Shown: positions 51,664-60,945, counted from the stretch's first letter. The stretch: 64,000 bases of DNA from JABGQS01 sp963666505 (GCA_963666505.2 CAXXXL010000001.1:62001-126000), one strand, 5' to 3'. Notes: generated by a model not told the origin, from the letters alone. Made by a program: numbers and translations.

Positions 51664-52131
51664 ATGAAAGAGAACTTTGCGGTCTATCCATCCCGGCTGG
51701 GAGACATAAAGATCACATACACAGATGAAGCGATAACAGGAATAGAGGTAGGAGCTTCGGATTACGACAGCAGAGAGTCAATGCCCTCGGCTCTAAGCGA
51801 GAGCGCGATAGAGCAGCTCAATGAATACTTCACCGGCAAGCGAAAAGAGTTCGATCTGCCGCTTGCTCCTTCAGGCACGCTCTTCCAGCAAAAGGTCTGG
51901 GCACAGCTTCGGGAAATCCCATACGGTCAGACGAGAAGCTATAAAGACATTGCGCTCGCCGTTGGCAGTCCTAAAGGTTTTCGTGCCATTGGCTGGGCAA
52001 ACAATAAAAACCCGATAGCGATAGTCATACCCTGCCACCGTGTAATAGGAGCGGACGGAAGCCTGGTCGGTTACGGCGGCGGTCTTGACATGAAGCAGAA
52101 GCTTCTCGATTTAGAGAAAAAGAATAGTTAA
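51664..52131 (+). CDS. ogt: Methylated-DNA-protein-cysteine methyltransferase
   Basis: A 155-aa suicide repair protein transferring O6-methyl groups from guanine to Cys124 in the IPCHRVIG motif; the GYGGGL and recognition-helix segment (YKDIALAVGSPKGFRAIGWA) are intact. I chose the ATG at 51664 (8 bases after AGAGG) over a GTG three codons upstream that overlaps the alkA stop. Together with alkA it covers the two main DNA methylation lesions. Confidence 0.94.
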   Translation: MKENFAVYPSRLGDIKITYTDEAITGIEVGASDYDSRESMPSALSESAIEQLNEYFTGKRKEFDLPLAPSGTLFQQKVWAQLREIPYGQTRSYKDIALAVGSPKGFRAIGWANNKNPIAIVIPCHRVIGADGSLVGYGGGLDMKQKLLDLEKKNS

Positions 52132-52168
52132 TAGCAAAGGCTAAAACCTTTGAAGAAAGAAGGTAGCT

Positions 52169-52795
52169 GTGAAAACAATAGACATTGAAGCGTGGCCGAG
52201 AGCAGTCCACTATCATTTTTTCAAGAGAATGGACTATCCGCACTATAATATCTGCGCAAATATCGACATTACGAATTTTCTGACAAATACAAAAAAGCAG
52301 GGGCTGCCTTTCTACTATTCGATGATATTTGCAGTAATGAGCGTGCTCAACACTATGGATGAGTTCAAATACCGCATAAGAGGCGAAGATGTTGTGCTGC
52401 ACGATACTGTGCATCCGGCTTTTTCAGATATGCCGAAAGACTCAGACAATTTTAAAATGGTATCCACTCAGATGAGAGGAAGCATTGGAAGCTTTATCAA
52501 AGAGGCGAAACAAAAATCACAGAGCCAGACGGCAAGTTTTGTGAAGGAAGACCTCGAAGGGAGAGATGATCTCGTATATATAACATCTGTGCCCTGGGTC
52601 TCCTTTACGAACATCTCCCATACAATATCGTTCAATAAAAACGATTGCGTTCCAAGGCTTGCATGGGGCAAATACTTCAGCGACGGCGGTAAAACGCTGA
52701 TGCCGTTCTCTGTACAGGCTCATCACTCATTTGTTGACGGAATACATATGGGTAGACTTTTTGAGACTCTGCAGGACTATCTGGACGGTTTCTGA
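52169..52795 (+). CDS. Chloramphenicol acetyltransferase-like protein (CATA fold)
   Basis: A 208-aa protein of the CAT family. The catalytic motif HHSFVDG (His186 as base, conserved Asp) is intact near the C-terminus, and the N-terminal FKRMDYPHYNICANIDIT matches the family opening. Several CAT-like proteins in Clostridia do not confer resistance, so acetylation of chloramphenicol is possible but not assured. It starts with GTG, after AGAAGG. It lies 37 bp after ogt and may be cotranscribed. Confidence 0.85.
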   Translation: MKTIDIEAWPRAVHYHFFKRMDYPHYNICANIDITNFLTNTKKQGLPFYYSMIFAVMSVLNTMDEFKYRIRGEDVVLHDTVHPAFSDMPKDSDNFKMVSTQMRGSIGSFIKEAKQKSQSQTASFVKEDLEGRDDLVYITSVPWVSFTNISHTISFNKNDCVPRLAWGKYFSDGGKTLMPFSVQAHHSFVDGIHMGRLFETLQDYLDGF

Positions 52796-52900
52796 TGCCC
52801 GGCATTTCCTAGCCTGCGGCTTTTGCATGGTTTCTTTAAATCATACTAGCAGGTAATCTAATACACTGGTGAAGACAAGCGGGCATCCCGAGAAAAGAGG

Positions 52901-54205
52901 ATGCATAGTCTGCACGGCAGGCTCGCGACCGTTTTTAATAAGTTAAAAATTGATAATATTTATGAAAATAAGGTAAAAAATAGACTTGGCAAAATAAATA
53001 TGGTATTATTGTCAAAAGATATTCAGTGTCTTGTAGAGGTTAAAGTGGAATATTTAAACGAAACTAGCATCATTGACGAAATAAAAAACGAATATAGGAA
53101 AATAGATAAAAGATGGATGAAACTTCATTACTATACTTTTGTGGTAATCGTTTTTTCCGGGTTTATTATAGAAACAATTATTGCAATACTTTGGTATCAG
53201 TCCGGCAGCGTGGAAATGTCTTCAGAGACATACCTTATGAAGTACGTAGCAGCGCCGATTATTGCCAATCTGCTTTTTATATTAGCGGGTACTTTTGTAA
53301 TAAGATCATCAAGAATAAAAATGATAGTGAAAGCCTATGTTATTTCGCTTCTCTATGTCGGAGCCAGTTTCATATTATATTCGGTGCACAGCATTTTCTA
53401 TTCGTTATATATTATTTTTACAGTGCCCATTCTTCTTACAATCATATACAGCGATTATATTCTGACTTCCATAACAGCGCTTTCAGGAATATTTGTGAAA
53501 GTTATATCAGAATTGTTTATCGTCTGGGATCCTGATAAAATAAATCCGCTGACTAGCAATCTCGAAACCGTCAATCTCTTTATTTCTACATTTATATTAT
53601 TGGTTTTCTACATGGCATGTATGGTAGTAATCCGTTTTGAGAGAAAGAAAAACGCAGCAAGCATACAAAAAGAGATAGAGCATTATCAAACCCGGCAGAA
53701 ACTCAAGATTGATGAACTTACCGAAATATATAACAGGACAGCACTGAGAAAAGAGTTCCAGAAAATGGAGAAAGACGGCTCGGGTTGTCCTTACTTCTTT
53801 GCGATGATAGATATAGACAATTTTAAAATGCTAAACGATACTTTCGGCCACTCACAGGGTGACCGCTGTTTAATAGAATTTGCGCATATACTAACAAAAA
53901 GCTGCAGCGGCAGCTCGATGCCATTTCGCTTCGGGGGCGATGAATTCTGCATTCTTTTTAAAGGCGAGGAGCTGGATTGCGTATTAAAGATATGCAAAGA
54001 AATACAAAGATGCTTGCTGGAAAGCCCGACCAGCGTGAACAGCATGTCCATGACTGCAAGCATAGGCATAGCTAAATACGAAAAAAACATGACATTGACA
54101 AAGCTTATCAAAAACACAGACTCAATGATGTATCTTGCAAAATCTCTGGATGACAAAATCTGTGTCTGGAGTGACAACGAAAACTTAGAGGAAAAAAGCA
54201 TATAG
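52901..54205 (+). CDS. Membrane GGDEF diguanylate cyclase
   Basis: 434 aa. An N-terminal cytoplasmic segment is followed by about six membrane helices (about 80-260) and a GGDEF domain (about 275-430) with intact GGDEF at 345-349 and DIDNFKMLNDTFGH. It probably makes c-di-GMP. The RxxD inhibitory site expected five residues before GGDEF is absent (GSSMPFRF). The start is uncertain: the ATG at 52901 touches AAAGAGG and lies in the arm of a hairpin (GGCATCC/GGATGC); later starts are possible. Confidence 0.85.
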   Translation: MHSLHGRLATVFNKLKIDNIYENKVKNRLGKINMVLLSKDIQCLVEVKVEYLNETSIIDEIKNEYRKIDKRWMKLHYYTFVVIVFSGFIIETIIAILWYQSGSVEMSSETYLMKYVAAPIIANLLFILAGTFVIRSSRIKMIVKAYVISLLYVGASFILYSVHSIFYSLYIIFTVPILLTIIYSDYILTSITALSGIFVKVISELFIVWDPDKINPLTSNLETVNLFISTFILLVFYMACMVVIRFERKKNAASIQKEIEHYQTRQKLKIDELTEIYNRTALRKEFQKMEKDGSGCPYFFAMIDIDNFKMLNDTFGHSQGDRCLIEFAHILTKSCSGSSMPFRFGGDEFCILFKGEELDCVLKICKEIQRCLLESPTSVNSMSMTASIGIAKYEKNMTLTKLIKNTDSMMYLAKSLDDKICVWSDNENLEEKSI

Positions 54206-54239
54206 ACCTCCAGCCTATATCATCTGAAAAGAACAGGGA

Positions 54240-55343
54240 ATGCAGAGCATGTCGAATATAATCAAGTATGTACAGGAAACTTTTAGCACAATGGAGCAAA
54301 AACCGTTTTGTCCGGTAGACAGCTTGATATTATCAAAGCTGTGTTACGTTCGTTTCGGGGGTATGGTTCCTGCGTTCGGTGAGCGCTCGGAGGGTGTCAG
54401 AATATGCGACACACTCAAAGCTGAAATGTTCGGGTCTATGTTCAAATACATGATTGAGACACAAAACGAGCGTGCTTTTCTTTACGCACTTGCCGCCAGT
54501 CCAAGATACCGCAATATAAAAATGAAATTCTATACCGATAAAAATGATAACGCGGTTGAAAAACAGTTTTCTGCAGTAACTTTCTTTCTTGAAGATAAAA
54601 CAGCATATATCGCTTTTCGAGGAACAGACACTACAATAGTCGGCTGGAAGGAAGATTTCAACATGGCGTTTGAAAGCCCCATTCCTTCACAGGAAGAGAG
54701 TGTAGAGTATTTAGAGGCGACAGCGAAACGCATACCAAAACGTATAGAGCTAAGGGTGGGCGGCCACTCCAAAGGTGGCAACCTGGCTGTATACGCTTCA
54801 GTGAAGTGCGCGCCTAAAGTTCAGAAAAGGATAATCAGCGTCTTTAACCATGATGGCCCCGGTTTTAAAAACAATTTGTTTGAAACCCCTCAATTTCAGG
54901 AAATAAAAGACAAAATGCATACGACTCTGCCAGAGGCATCTCTGGTCGGTATGCTGCTTCAGCATCATGAAAATTATAAAGTAGTCAAGAGCAGCAGCAA
55001 CAGCATAAAGCAGCATGATCCTTTCTCGTGGGAAGTTGAGGGCTATGACTTCGTTTATGCAGACAGTGTAAAAAACAGTGCGCTTGCACGCAACAAGGCG
55101 CTCAACGAGTGGATGGGTACTCTTGAAGACGACAAACGCCGGCTTATTGTAAACGTGCTGTTTGGAGTACTGGAAAAGACAGACGCATCTACGTTTCAGG
55201 AGCTTTCCGAGAACTGGGTAAAGAACGCATCTGTAATGATTGCGGCAGTCAAAGACCTTGACTCGGACTCAAAAAAATTCATCTCAAAAACCATAGGGGA
55301 ACTTGCAAAGATATCCGTAAAAAACGTATTTTCAAAAGAGTGA
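54240..55343 (+). CDS. DUF2974 (Mbeg1-like) alpha/beta hydrolase
   Basis: A 367-aa protein with a lipase-like core: FRGTDTTIVGW (oxyanion region) and the nucleophile elbow GGHSKGG with Ser177, followed by FNHDGPGF. This is the Mbeg1-like DUF2974 family common in Firmicutes, whose substrates are not defined. No signal peptide. It lies 34 bp after the GGDEF gene. A start at the second ATG three codons later is equally possible. Confidence 0.87.
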   Translation: MQSMSNIIKYVQETFSTMEQKPFCPVDSLILSKLCYVRFGGMVPAFGERSEGVRICDTLKAEMFGSMFKYMIETQNERAFLYALAASPRYRNIKMKFYTDKNDNAVEKQFSAVTFFLEDKTAYIAFRGTDTTIVGWKEDFNMAFESPIPSQEESVEYLEATAKRIPKRIELRVGGHSKGGNLAVYASVKCAPKVQKRIISVFNHDGPGFKNNLFETPQFQEIKDKMHTTLPEASLVGMLLQHHENYKVVKSSSNSIKQHDPFSWEVEGYDFVYADSVKNSALARNKALNEWMGTLEDDKRRLIVNVLFGVLEKTDASTFQELSENWVKNASVMIAAVKDLDSDSKKFISKTIGELAKISVKNVFSKE

Positions 55344-55375
55344 TCCCAGTCGATTTTTTTTGCAGAAAGGCTGCT

Positions 55376-57403
55376 ATGCCAAACGATCAACACACCAACA
55401 ACCTCATCAATGAAACCTCGCCCTACCTCCTCCAGCACGCCTACAACCCGGTGGACTGGTATCCGTGGGGGCAGGAGGCGTTCGACAAAGCAAAGGCAGA
55501 GGACAAGCCTATTTTTTTGTCTATAGGCTATTCAACCTGCCACTGGTGCCATGTCATGGCGCACGAGAGCTTCGAAGATAAGGACGTAGCAAATGTGCTA
55601 AACTCTGGCTTTGTGTCTGTAAAGGTAGACAGAGAGCAGCGCCCGGATATAGACGAAGTTTACATGAGCGTATGCCAGGCGATGACGGGCAGCGGCGGAT
55701 GGCCTCTTTCGATATTCATGGATGCAGATAAGCGCCCATTTTTTGCAGGCACCTATTTCCCCCGGGACACCGCCTATGGCAGGATGGGCTTTTTAGAGCT
55801 GTGTGCAAACGTGCTGCGTGTCTGGAAGACGGACAGACAGTCGCTTCTTGAAAACAGCAGCCGAATAATAGAACACCTCACAGCACAGCCCGCTGCAGGC
55901 AGCTCTGCGGCGGACGCTGAAGTTGTTATTGACAACGGATACCAACACCTTGAAGCGGGTTTCGACAACGAGTACGGCGGCTTTTCACATGCACCGAAGT
56001 TCCCGTCGCCCCATAACATTCTGTTTCTGCTCAAGTACAGCAGGGCTAAAAAAAACCCTGATGCCCTCCGTATGGTAGAACTTACGCTTGAAAGCATGCA
56101 CCGTGGTGGTATATATGATCATATAGGCGGCGGCTTTTCACGCTATTCGACGGACAGGGAGTGGCTTGTGCCTCACTTCGAAAAGATGCTCTACGACAAT
56201 GCTATGCTTCTGCTTGCGTACAGCGAAGCATACGCCGCAACGAAAAAAGACAAATACCGTGCTGTTATAGATGGCATAGCGGGTTATGTTCTTCGGGACA
56301 TGCGCTCGCAAAGCGGTGGTTTCTATTCCGCTGAGGATGCGGACTCGGAAGGTGTGGAAGGCAGGTTCTACGTTTTTAGTTATGACGAACTAAAGAAAAA
56401 TTTCTCTGACGAAGATATGAGAATATTAGAGAAAATTTTCGGTGTAACCAAGCAAGGAAACTTCGAGGGGAAAAACATAATAAACAAAATAGGCTTAAGT
56501 CTTGAGGAAACTCAAGAGCAGCAAGATGTGATTAGAAAGCTGTACGACATTCGCCAAAAGCGCATACGACCGTTCAAAGATACTAAGATTTCAGCCTCGT
56601 GGAACGGCCTTATGATTGAAGCGCTTTGCCGTGCCGGCGCTGTAACTTCAAACCAGAACTACATAGACAGTGCAAAGAACGCTGCTGATTTCATAATAGA
56701 CCAAATGATGTTCGGAGAAGAACTCAATGGTATATACAAGGAAGGCTCTAACCCCGCCCAGGCGTTTCTTGCCGACTATGCCAACTTCGCCAATGCTCTT
56801 TTAGCGTTATATTCAGCGACGCTGGATTTAAGATACTTAAGAAGAGCACTAAGACTGGCAAAGCAGATGACATCTCAGTTCTTTGACGAAAATGAAAATA
56901 GCTTTTATATGTCAGGCCAAAACGGAGAAGAGTTGTTCTACCGCCCAAAGGACGAATACGACGGAGCAATGCCTTCGGGCAGTTCATGTGCCGTAAAATG
57001 CCTGCATAGCCTCTCTGAACTGACGGGTGATGATGGCTTTACGCAGCTGCTGAAGCGAGCAGCCAAATCTTTCTATGGGACAGCTGGACAGATGCCCGGC
57101 GCATACATCCACTTTTTATCGACGCTGCTGAGCATGAGCACAGCACACCGTCAAGTCGTTATAGCAGCTGACAAAGACAGCAAAGAAGCTAACAACGCAT
57201 ACGAGCGTCTCTTGAAAGAATACCTTCCGTTCACAACGCTGATACGCTACGATGGCTCTAGCCGGGCTAAGCAAGCGTTTCCCCTTCTTTCGGCATATGA
57301 AACGAGCAGCGCTTTTACTGCATACGTCTGTGAAAACTTCGCTTGCAACAAACCGCTCAATAGTCCAGATGACCTTTTTAGCCTTCTTGGTGTTTCTCTC
57401 TAA
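55376..57403 (+). CDS. YyaL/DUF255 thioredoxin-domain protein
   Basis: A 675-aa protein. The N-terminal thioredoxin-like DUF255 domain has the CHWC motif (YSTCHWCHVMAHESF), followed by an alpha/alpha-toroid (six-hairpin glycosidase-like) domain to the C-terminus. It belongs to the YyaL/spermatogenesis-associated protein 20 family; the biochemical role is unknown. I chose the ATG at 55376 (6 bases after GAAAGG) over a GTG at 55340 that overlaps the DUF2974 stop. Confidence 0.92.
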   Translation: MPNDQHTNNLINETSPYLLQHAYNPVDWYPWGQEAFDKAKAEDKPIFLSIGYSTCHWCHVMAHESFEDKDVANVLNSGFVSVKVDREQRPDIDEVYMSVCQAMTGSGGWPLSIFMDADKRPFFAGTYFPRDTAYGRMGFLELCANVLRVWKTDRQSLLENSSRIIEHLTAQPAAGSSAADAEVVIDNGYQHLEAGFDNEYGGFSHAPKFPSPHNILFLLKYSRAKKNPDALRMVELTLESMHRGGIYDHIGGGFSRYSTDREWLVPHFEKMLYDNAMLLLAYSEAYAATKKDKYRAVIDGIAGYVLRDMRSQSGGFYSAEDADSEGVEGRFYVFSYDELKKNFSDEDMRILEKIFGVTKQGNFEGKNIINKIGLSLEETQEQQDVIRKLYDIRQKRIRPFKDTKISASWNGLMIEALCRAGAVTSNQNYIDSAKNAADFIIDQMMFGEELNGIYKEGSNPAQAFLADYANFANALLALYSATLDLRYLRRALRLAKQMTSQFFDENENSFYMSGQNGEELFYRPKDEYDGAMPSGSSCAVKCLHSLSELTGDDGFTQLLKRAAKSFYGTAGQMPGAYIHFLSTLLSMSTAHRQVVIAADKDSKEANNAYERLLKEYLPFTTLIRYDGSSRAKQAFPLLSAYETSSAFTAYVCENFACNKPLNSPDDLFSLLGVSL

Positions 57404-57490
57404 TAAAAAAAGCTTATTCTTCGCTAACGCCTGTTTTTATAACGTTAGTTCATATTTAAAGAACTAAGTGTGCAATTACGTGATATAATC
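57404..57490 (+). promoter_or_regulatory. Promoter and palindromic operator of MFS gene B
   Basis: CGTGATATAATC (-10 TATAAT at 57484-57489) repeats the element before MFS gene A. A perfect palindrome TTAGTTC-N9-GAACTAA (57445-57467) reaches into the -35 position, where a repressor could bind. A second small inverted repeat (CTAACG/CGTTAG, 57424-57448) overlaps its left side. Confidence 0.5.
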
Positions 57491-57518
57491 ATCAGATACT
57501 TTTGGTACGAGGTGAATA

Positions 57519-58691
57519 ATGAAGCAGCAAAACAGGCAGTTCTTTGTTTTCCCCCCGGTGATGGTGATGTCGGTATACTTTACGGCTCTTGGTTTTCTTG
57601 TGCCAAGGATACAGGAAAAGTTTCTGTTGTCTTCAGCGCAGGTCGGGCTTTTTTCAACGATGCAGTCCATAGGAACAATGGCAGCTCTGCTGATATGTTT
57701 TTTAATAGTTTCTGCTATGAATAAAACGAGGGTTTTTCTGATATCGGGAGTGCTTTTTGCAGCCTGCCTGTTCCTCCTTGTTTTCAATCAGTTAGTGATA
57801 CTTATGTATGTGCTTTTCATATTGATAGGCCTCTTTACAGGCGTTGCAAGTACGCTCTCAAACTCGCTGCTGGTGGACAGCGGCATGAAGAATGCGGGGT
57901 ACTATATAGGGATACTCCACGGCGTCTGGGCGGGAACCGCGGCGCTCGGCCCCTTTTTCGTACTCATGTTCAGCGACGACTATAAAACGTCTTTGCTTTG
58001 GCTGGGTTTTCTGGCAGTAGGCTCTCTGGTTTTCTATGCCATAGTTCTTAAAGACAGGCTGAAGATGCCCGCCTGGGAGGATAAAAGCAAGATAGGCTCG
58101 CCAAAGAAACTCTTCAGAACATTCTTTTATAAAGGTATGCCGGTGCTGCTTGTGATAGGCTTTCTTACTACTATAATTAGAAGCGGCTTCACCTTTTTCC
58201 TAAGAAGCTATATAGAATATCTTGGCAAACAGCCTATATTCGGTGCATATATAATCGGTGTTTTCTTTATAGGGATGTTTATCGGCCGTATAACGTACGG
58301 CAGGTTCTCTCACAGGGTGTCAGCCAACAAAGTGCTGCTTGTCACCAACATAACTGCACTGGTTGCGTTTGCTGCAATGGTGCTGATAGACAATATGATC
58401 ATTTTCATAATACTTATGAGCATAGGCGCCTTATGTATTTCTACAAACATACCTATAATGATAACGAAATCATACGAACTTATGCCCAGCGACTCAACAG
58501 GAGCGACTTCGTTTTTCTTCATTAGCGTGGTTACAGGCTCGCTGGTAGGGCCGCCTATAATAGGCTGGCTTGGAGATGTTACAAACATGAGGATAGCGAT
58601 GCTTTGCTGCATAAGCGTGCTGATGCCGATAATCGCAATTGGTATCAGTATGCTGAAATCGGAAAGATATGCAAAGCAGGCGCTCAAATAA
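57519..58691 (+). CDS. MFS transporter, paralogue B
   Basis: A 390-aa, 12-helix MFS permease, homologous to the genes at 48.7 and 58.7 kb along its whole length (shared NRQFFVFPPVM-type start, VGLFSTMQS, DDYKTSLLW, GSPKKLFRTFF regions). The substrate is unknown. The ATG follows GAGGTGA. Gene C follows after 22 bp, so B and C are a tandem pair under the promoter with the TTAGTTC palindrome. Confidence 0.86.
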   Translation: MKQQNRQFFVFPPVMVMSVYFTALGFLVPRIQEKFLLSSAQVGLFSTMQSIGTMAALLICFLIVSAMNKTRVFLISGVLFAACLFLLVFNQLVILMYVLFILIGLFTGVASTLSNSLLVDSGMKNAGYYIGILHGVWAGTAALGPFFVLMFSDDYKTSLLWLGFLAVGSLVFYAIVLKDRLKMPAWEDKSKIGSPKKLFRTFFYKGMPVLLVIGFLTTIIRSGFTFFLRSYIEYLGKQPIFGAYIIGVFFIGMFIGRITYGRFSHRVSANKVLLVTNITALVAFAAMVLIDNMIIFIILMSIGALCISTNIPIMITKSYELMPSDSTGATSFFFISVVTGSLVGPPIIGWLGDVTNMRIAMLCCISVLMPIIAIGISMLKSERYAKQALK

Positions 58692-58713
58692 TATAGACAC
58701 AAGAGGCAAGTCA

Positions 58714-59877
58714 ATGCTAAAAAACAACAAACAACTGCTGATATTTCCGCCGATGATGGCGCTTGCATTTTACTCGACGCTGCTAGGATTCATGGTTCCG
58801 CAGCTAAGAGACAAGTTTAGTCTCAGCTTAACCCAGATAGGCTCATTTTCAACGCTGCAGGGCATCGGTATGGCGCTTTCTCTGGTGCTTTGCTTTTGTG
58901 TGTTCTCTGCTTTCAATTCCATTAAAATATCAGGATTGTCGATGATACTGTTTGCGCTTATGATGGTACTGTTTGGATTAAATAACAGCGTTGCTTACTT
59001 TTATGTACTTTTCTTTTTGATAGGGCTGACGCAAAACACGATAGACACGCTGTCAAACACGGTTATCCGGGAAACATCGAAGCGCAATATAAGCTTGTGG
59101 CTTGGGTTGATACACAGCCTTTGGGCGCTTGCAGGTGCGGCAGGGCCTTTCCTTGCTTTTGCAGTAGGAGGCGGCTATACCAAAGCGTTTATCTGGCTGG
59201 GCGTTTTCATGGCTGCAGCTACGCTTCTTTTTATCGTCGGTCTTTGGCAGAAGGTGAAGATGCCGATGCTGCAGAACAATCATAACTACGGCGGTCTGCT
59301 GAAGCTCTTTCGCATGTTCAAGATAAAAGGCATGCCGTCGCTCGTTTTTTTAAACGTGTTCAGCTGCCTTGTACAGAACACCTACATAATATTTATAGCG
59401 GACTATATGAAAAACGAATACAGTTTTGAACTGGGCGGGGCAGTCGTGCTCTCGTCGCTGTTCCTTGGTCTGCTGATAGGCAGGACGCTTTTCTCGCTCC
59501 TTGCAGATAAAATACCCGTTATGAGAATAATGTCGATATCAAACGCTGCTGCTATGCTGTGCTTTGCCGGCATGTTTCTTTGTAACAGCGTCGCACTTAC
59601 GGCAGTGCTTATTTGCCTTGGCAGTTCGATGACCGCTATGAACTTTCCTGCGCTGGTGCTTGAAGCGCATAAGCTTGTACCAGGCGACGTTTCGGCAGCT
59701 TCCTCACTAATATACGTTGGTCTTGTCGCTGCGATATTGTTTGCTCCTGCGCTCATCGGTTTTATTGGCGACGCAACCGGCCTGCGGCTGGCGCTTCTGA
59801 TAACTGCGGCAGGTCTTATCCCGGTGGTGGCAGTTGCCGGATTGTCTGCAAAGCGGTTTGACGGGTCAAAAGCATAG
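58714..59877 (+). CDS. MFS transporter, paralogue C
   Basis: A 387-aa, 12-helix MFS permease starting MLKNNKQLLIFPPMMAL at the ATG 58714; an upstream ATG at 58669 overlaps gene B and adds residues without family similarity. Clear homology to A and B (LGFMVPQLRDKF, IGSFSTLQG). The ribosome site (AGAGG) is modest. The tandem arrangement and divergence between copies point to duplication followed by specialisation. Confidence 0.85.
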   Translation: MLKNNKQLLIFPPMMALAFYSTLLGFMVPQLRDKFSLSLTQIGSFSTLQGIGMALSLVLCFCVFSAFNSIKISGLSMILFALMMVLFGLNNSVAYFYVLFFLIGLTQNTIDTLSNTVIRETSKRNISLWLGLIHSLWALAGAAGPFLAFAVGGGYTKAFIWLGVFMAAATLLFIVGLWQKVKMPMLQNNHNYGGLLKLFRMFKIKGMPSLVFLNVFSCLVQNTYIIFIADYMKNEYSFELGGAVVLSSLFLGLLIGRTLFSLLADKIPVMRIMSISNAAAMLCFAGMFLCNSVALTAVLICLGSSMTAMNFPALVLEAHKLVPGDVSAASSLIYVGLVAAILFAPALIGFIGDATGLRLALLITAAGLIPVVAVAGLSAKRFDGSKA

Positions 59878-59916
59878 CTGCGCATTGCAATAATCCAACA
59901 AATTCACTTAAATATC

Positions 59917-60030
59917 TTGACACAGAGCTCCGCAATGTATAGAATGTACTTTGCGCCTTTATTGTTCACTAGCCCCGAATAATTATAGGCACAACTACTA
60001 AATAAGAATAAACAAGGAGAGGACAGCCTT
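59917..60030 (+). promoter_or_regulatory. rplM-rpsI promoter and leader
   Basis: TTGACA (59917-59922), a 17-bp spacer and TAGAAT (59940-59945) form a near-consensus promoter. The roughly 80-nt leader contains an imperfect hairpin (GCGCCTTTATT with AATTATAGGCAC) that may be an r-protein L13-type autoregulatory leader, as known in Firmicutes; I could not match it to a consensus. Confidence 0.65.
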
Positions 60031-60477
60031 ATGAAATCATATATGGCAAAGCCCGGCTCCGTAGATCGCAAATGGTATATCGTAGATGCCGACGGAATGG
60101 TATTCGGCAGACTCGCAAGCCAGGTTGCAGCGATCCTTCGTGGAAAGAACAAGCCGGAGTTTACGCCGCACGTAGATACAGGTGATTATGTTATAATCAT
60201 AAATGCGGAAAAAGCAGTATTTACAGGCAACAAATTGGATCAGAAACTATACAGAAGCCACTCAGGCTATGTAGGAAGCATGAAAGAAACCAAGTACGGA
60301 AGAATGATGGAAATAAAACCTGAATTCTTGATGTATGAAGCGGTCCGCCGCATGCTGCCGAAGAACAAGATAGGCAAACAGATGCTCACAAAGCTTAGAG
60401 TATACAAGGGTGCCGAGCACGATCACGAAGCTCAGAAGCCAGTCGCTTTAGAGCTTGAAGGCAAAAGGAGGGCTTAG
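60031..60477 (+). CDS. rplM: 50S ribosomal protein L13
   Basis: A 148-aa large-subunit protein. Diagnostic stretches: KPGSVDRKWYIVDADGMVFGRLASQ (given in part), VIIINAEKAVFTGNK, YGRMMEIKPEF-type and MLPKNKIGKQMLTKLRVY. The ATG follows AAGGAGAGG. It is cotranscribed with rpsI 3 bp downstream, the universal L13-S9 pair. Confidence 0.98.
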   Translation: MKSYMAKPGSVDRKWYIVDADGMVFGRLASQVAAILRGKNKPEFTPHVDTGDYVIIINAEKAVFTGNKLDQKLYRSHSGYVGSMKETKYGRMMEIKPEFLMYEAVRRMLPKNKIGKQMLTKLRVYKGAEHDHEAQKPVALELEGKRRA

Positions 60478-60480
60478 TAA

Positions 60481-60873
60481 ATGGCAAACGTACAATTTTT
60501 AGGTACCGGCAGGAGAAAGAGCTCTATTGCAAGAGTTATACTAACTGCGGGCGACGGAAAGTTTACAGTTAATAATAAGACCCTCGACGAGTTTTTCGGT
60601 TTCGAGACGCTCCGTATGGAAGCTAAAGCTCCGCTGGTTCTCACCGAGAGAACAGGCAACTACGACATTAAAGTAAGCGTCAAGGGCGGCGGCTACACAG
60701 GCCAGGCGGGCGCTATCCGCCACGGCGTGTCACGTGCGCTCATCGAAGCAGAGCCGGAGCTGCGGCCGCTTCTTAAGAAAGCCGGTTTCCTCACAAGGGA
60801 TTCGAGAATGAAAGAGAGAAAGAAGTACGGCCTCAAATCAGCAAGGCGTGCTCCTCAGTTCTCAAAGAGATAA
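60481..60873 (+). CDS. rpsI: 30S ribosomal protein S9
   Basis: A 130-aa small-subunit protein with FLGTGRRKSSIARV at the start and the C-terminal KKYGLKSARRAPQFSKR tail that reaches the P-site tRNA. Start ATG 60481, ribosome site AGGAGGG inside the end of rplM. The array of 10-bp ACGAT units begins directly after its stop codon. Confidence 0.98.
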   Translation: MANVQFLGTGRRKSSIARVILTAGDGKFTVNNKTLDEFFGFETLRMEAKAPLVLTERTGNYDIKVSVKGGGYTGQAGAIRHGVSRALIEAEPELRPLLKKAGFLTRDSRMKERKKYGLKSARRAPQFSKR

Positions 60874-60877
60874 AACT

Positions 60878-60907
60878 CAACGATATTCAACGATGTTAGA
60901 CGATAAA
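60878..60907. repeat. Three 10-bp ACGAT units after rpsI
   Basis: CAACGATATT, CAACGATGTT and AGACGATAAA are consecutive 10-mers. The preceding AAACTCAACGATATT (60873-60887) matches AAACTCGACGATATT at 63697-63711 with one difference, which links this site to the larger array after the aldolase gene. Confidence 0.7.
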
Positions 60908-60937
60908 AACGCCTCTTCACGGGGGTGTTTTTTTATA
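60905..60937 (+). terminator. Terminator of rplM-rpsI
   Basis: AAAAACGCCTC pairs with GGGGGTGTTTTT (with G-T pairs) and is followed by TTTATA. Confidence 0.8.
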
Positions 60938-60945
60938 TTTAACGA

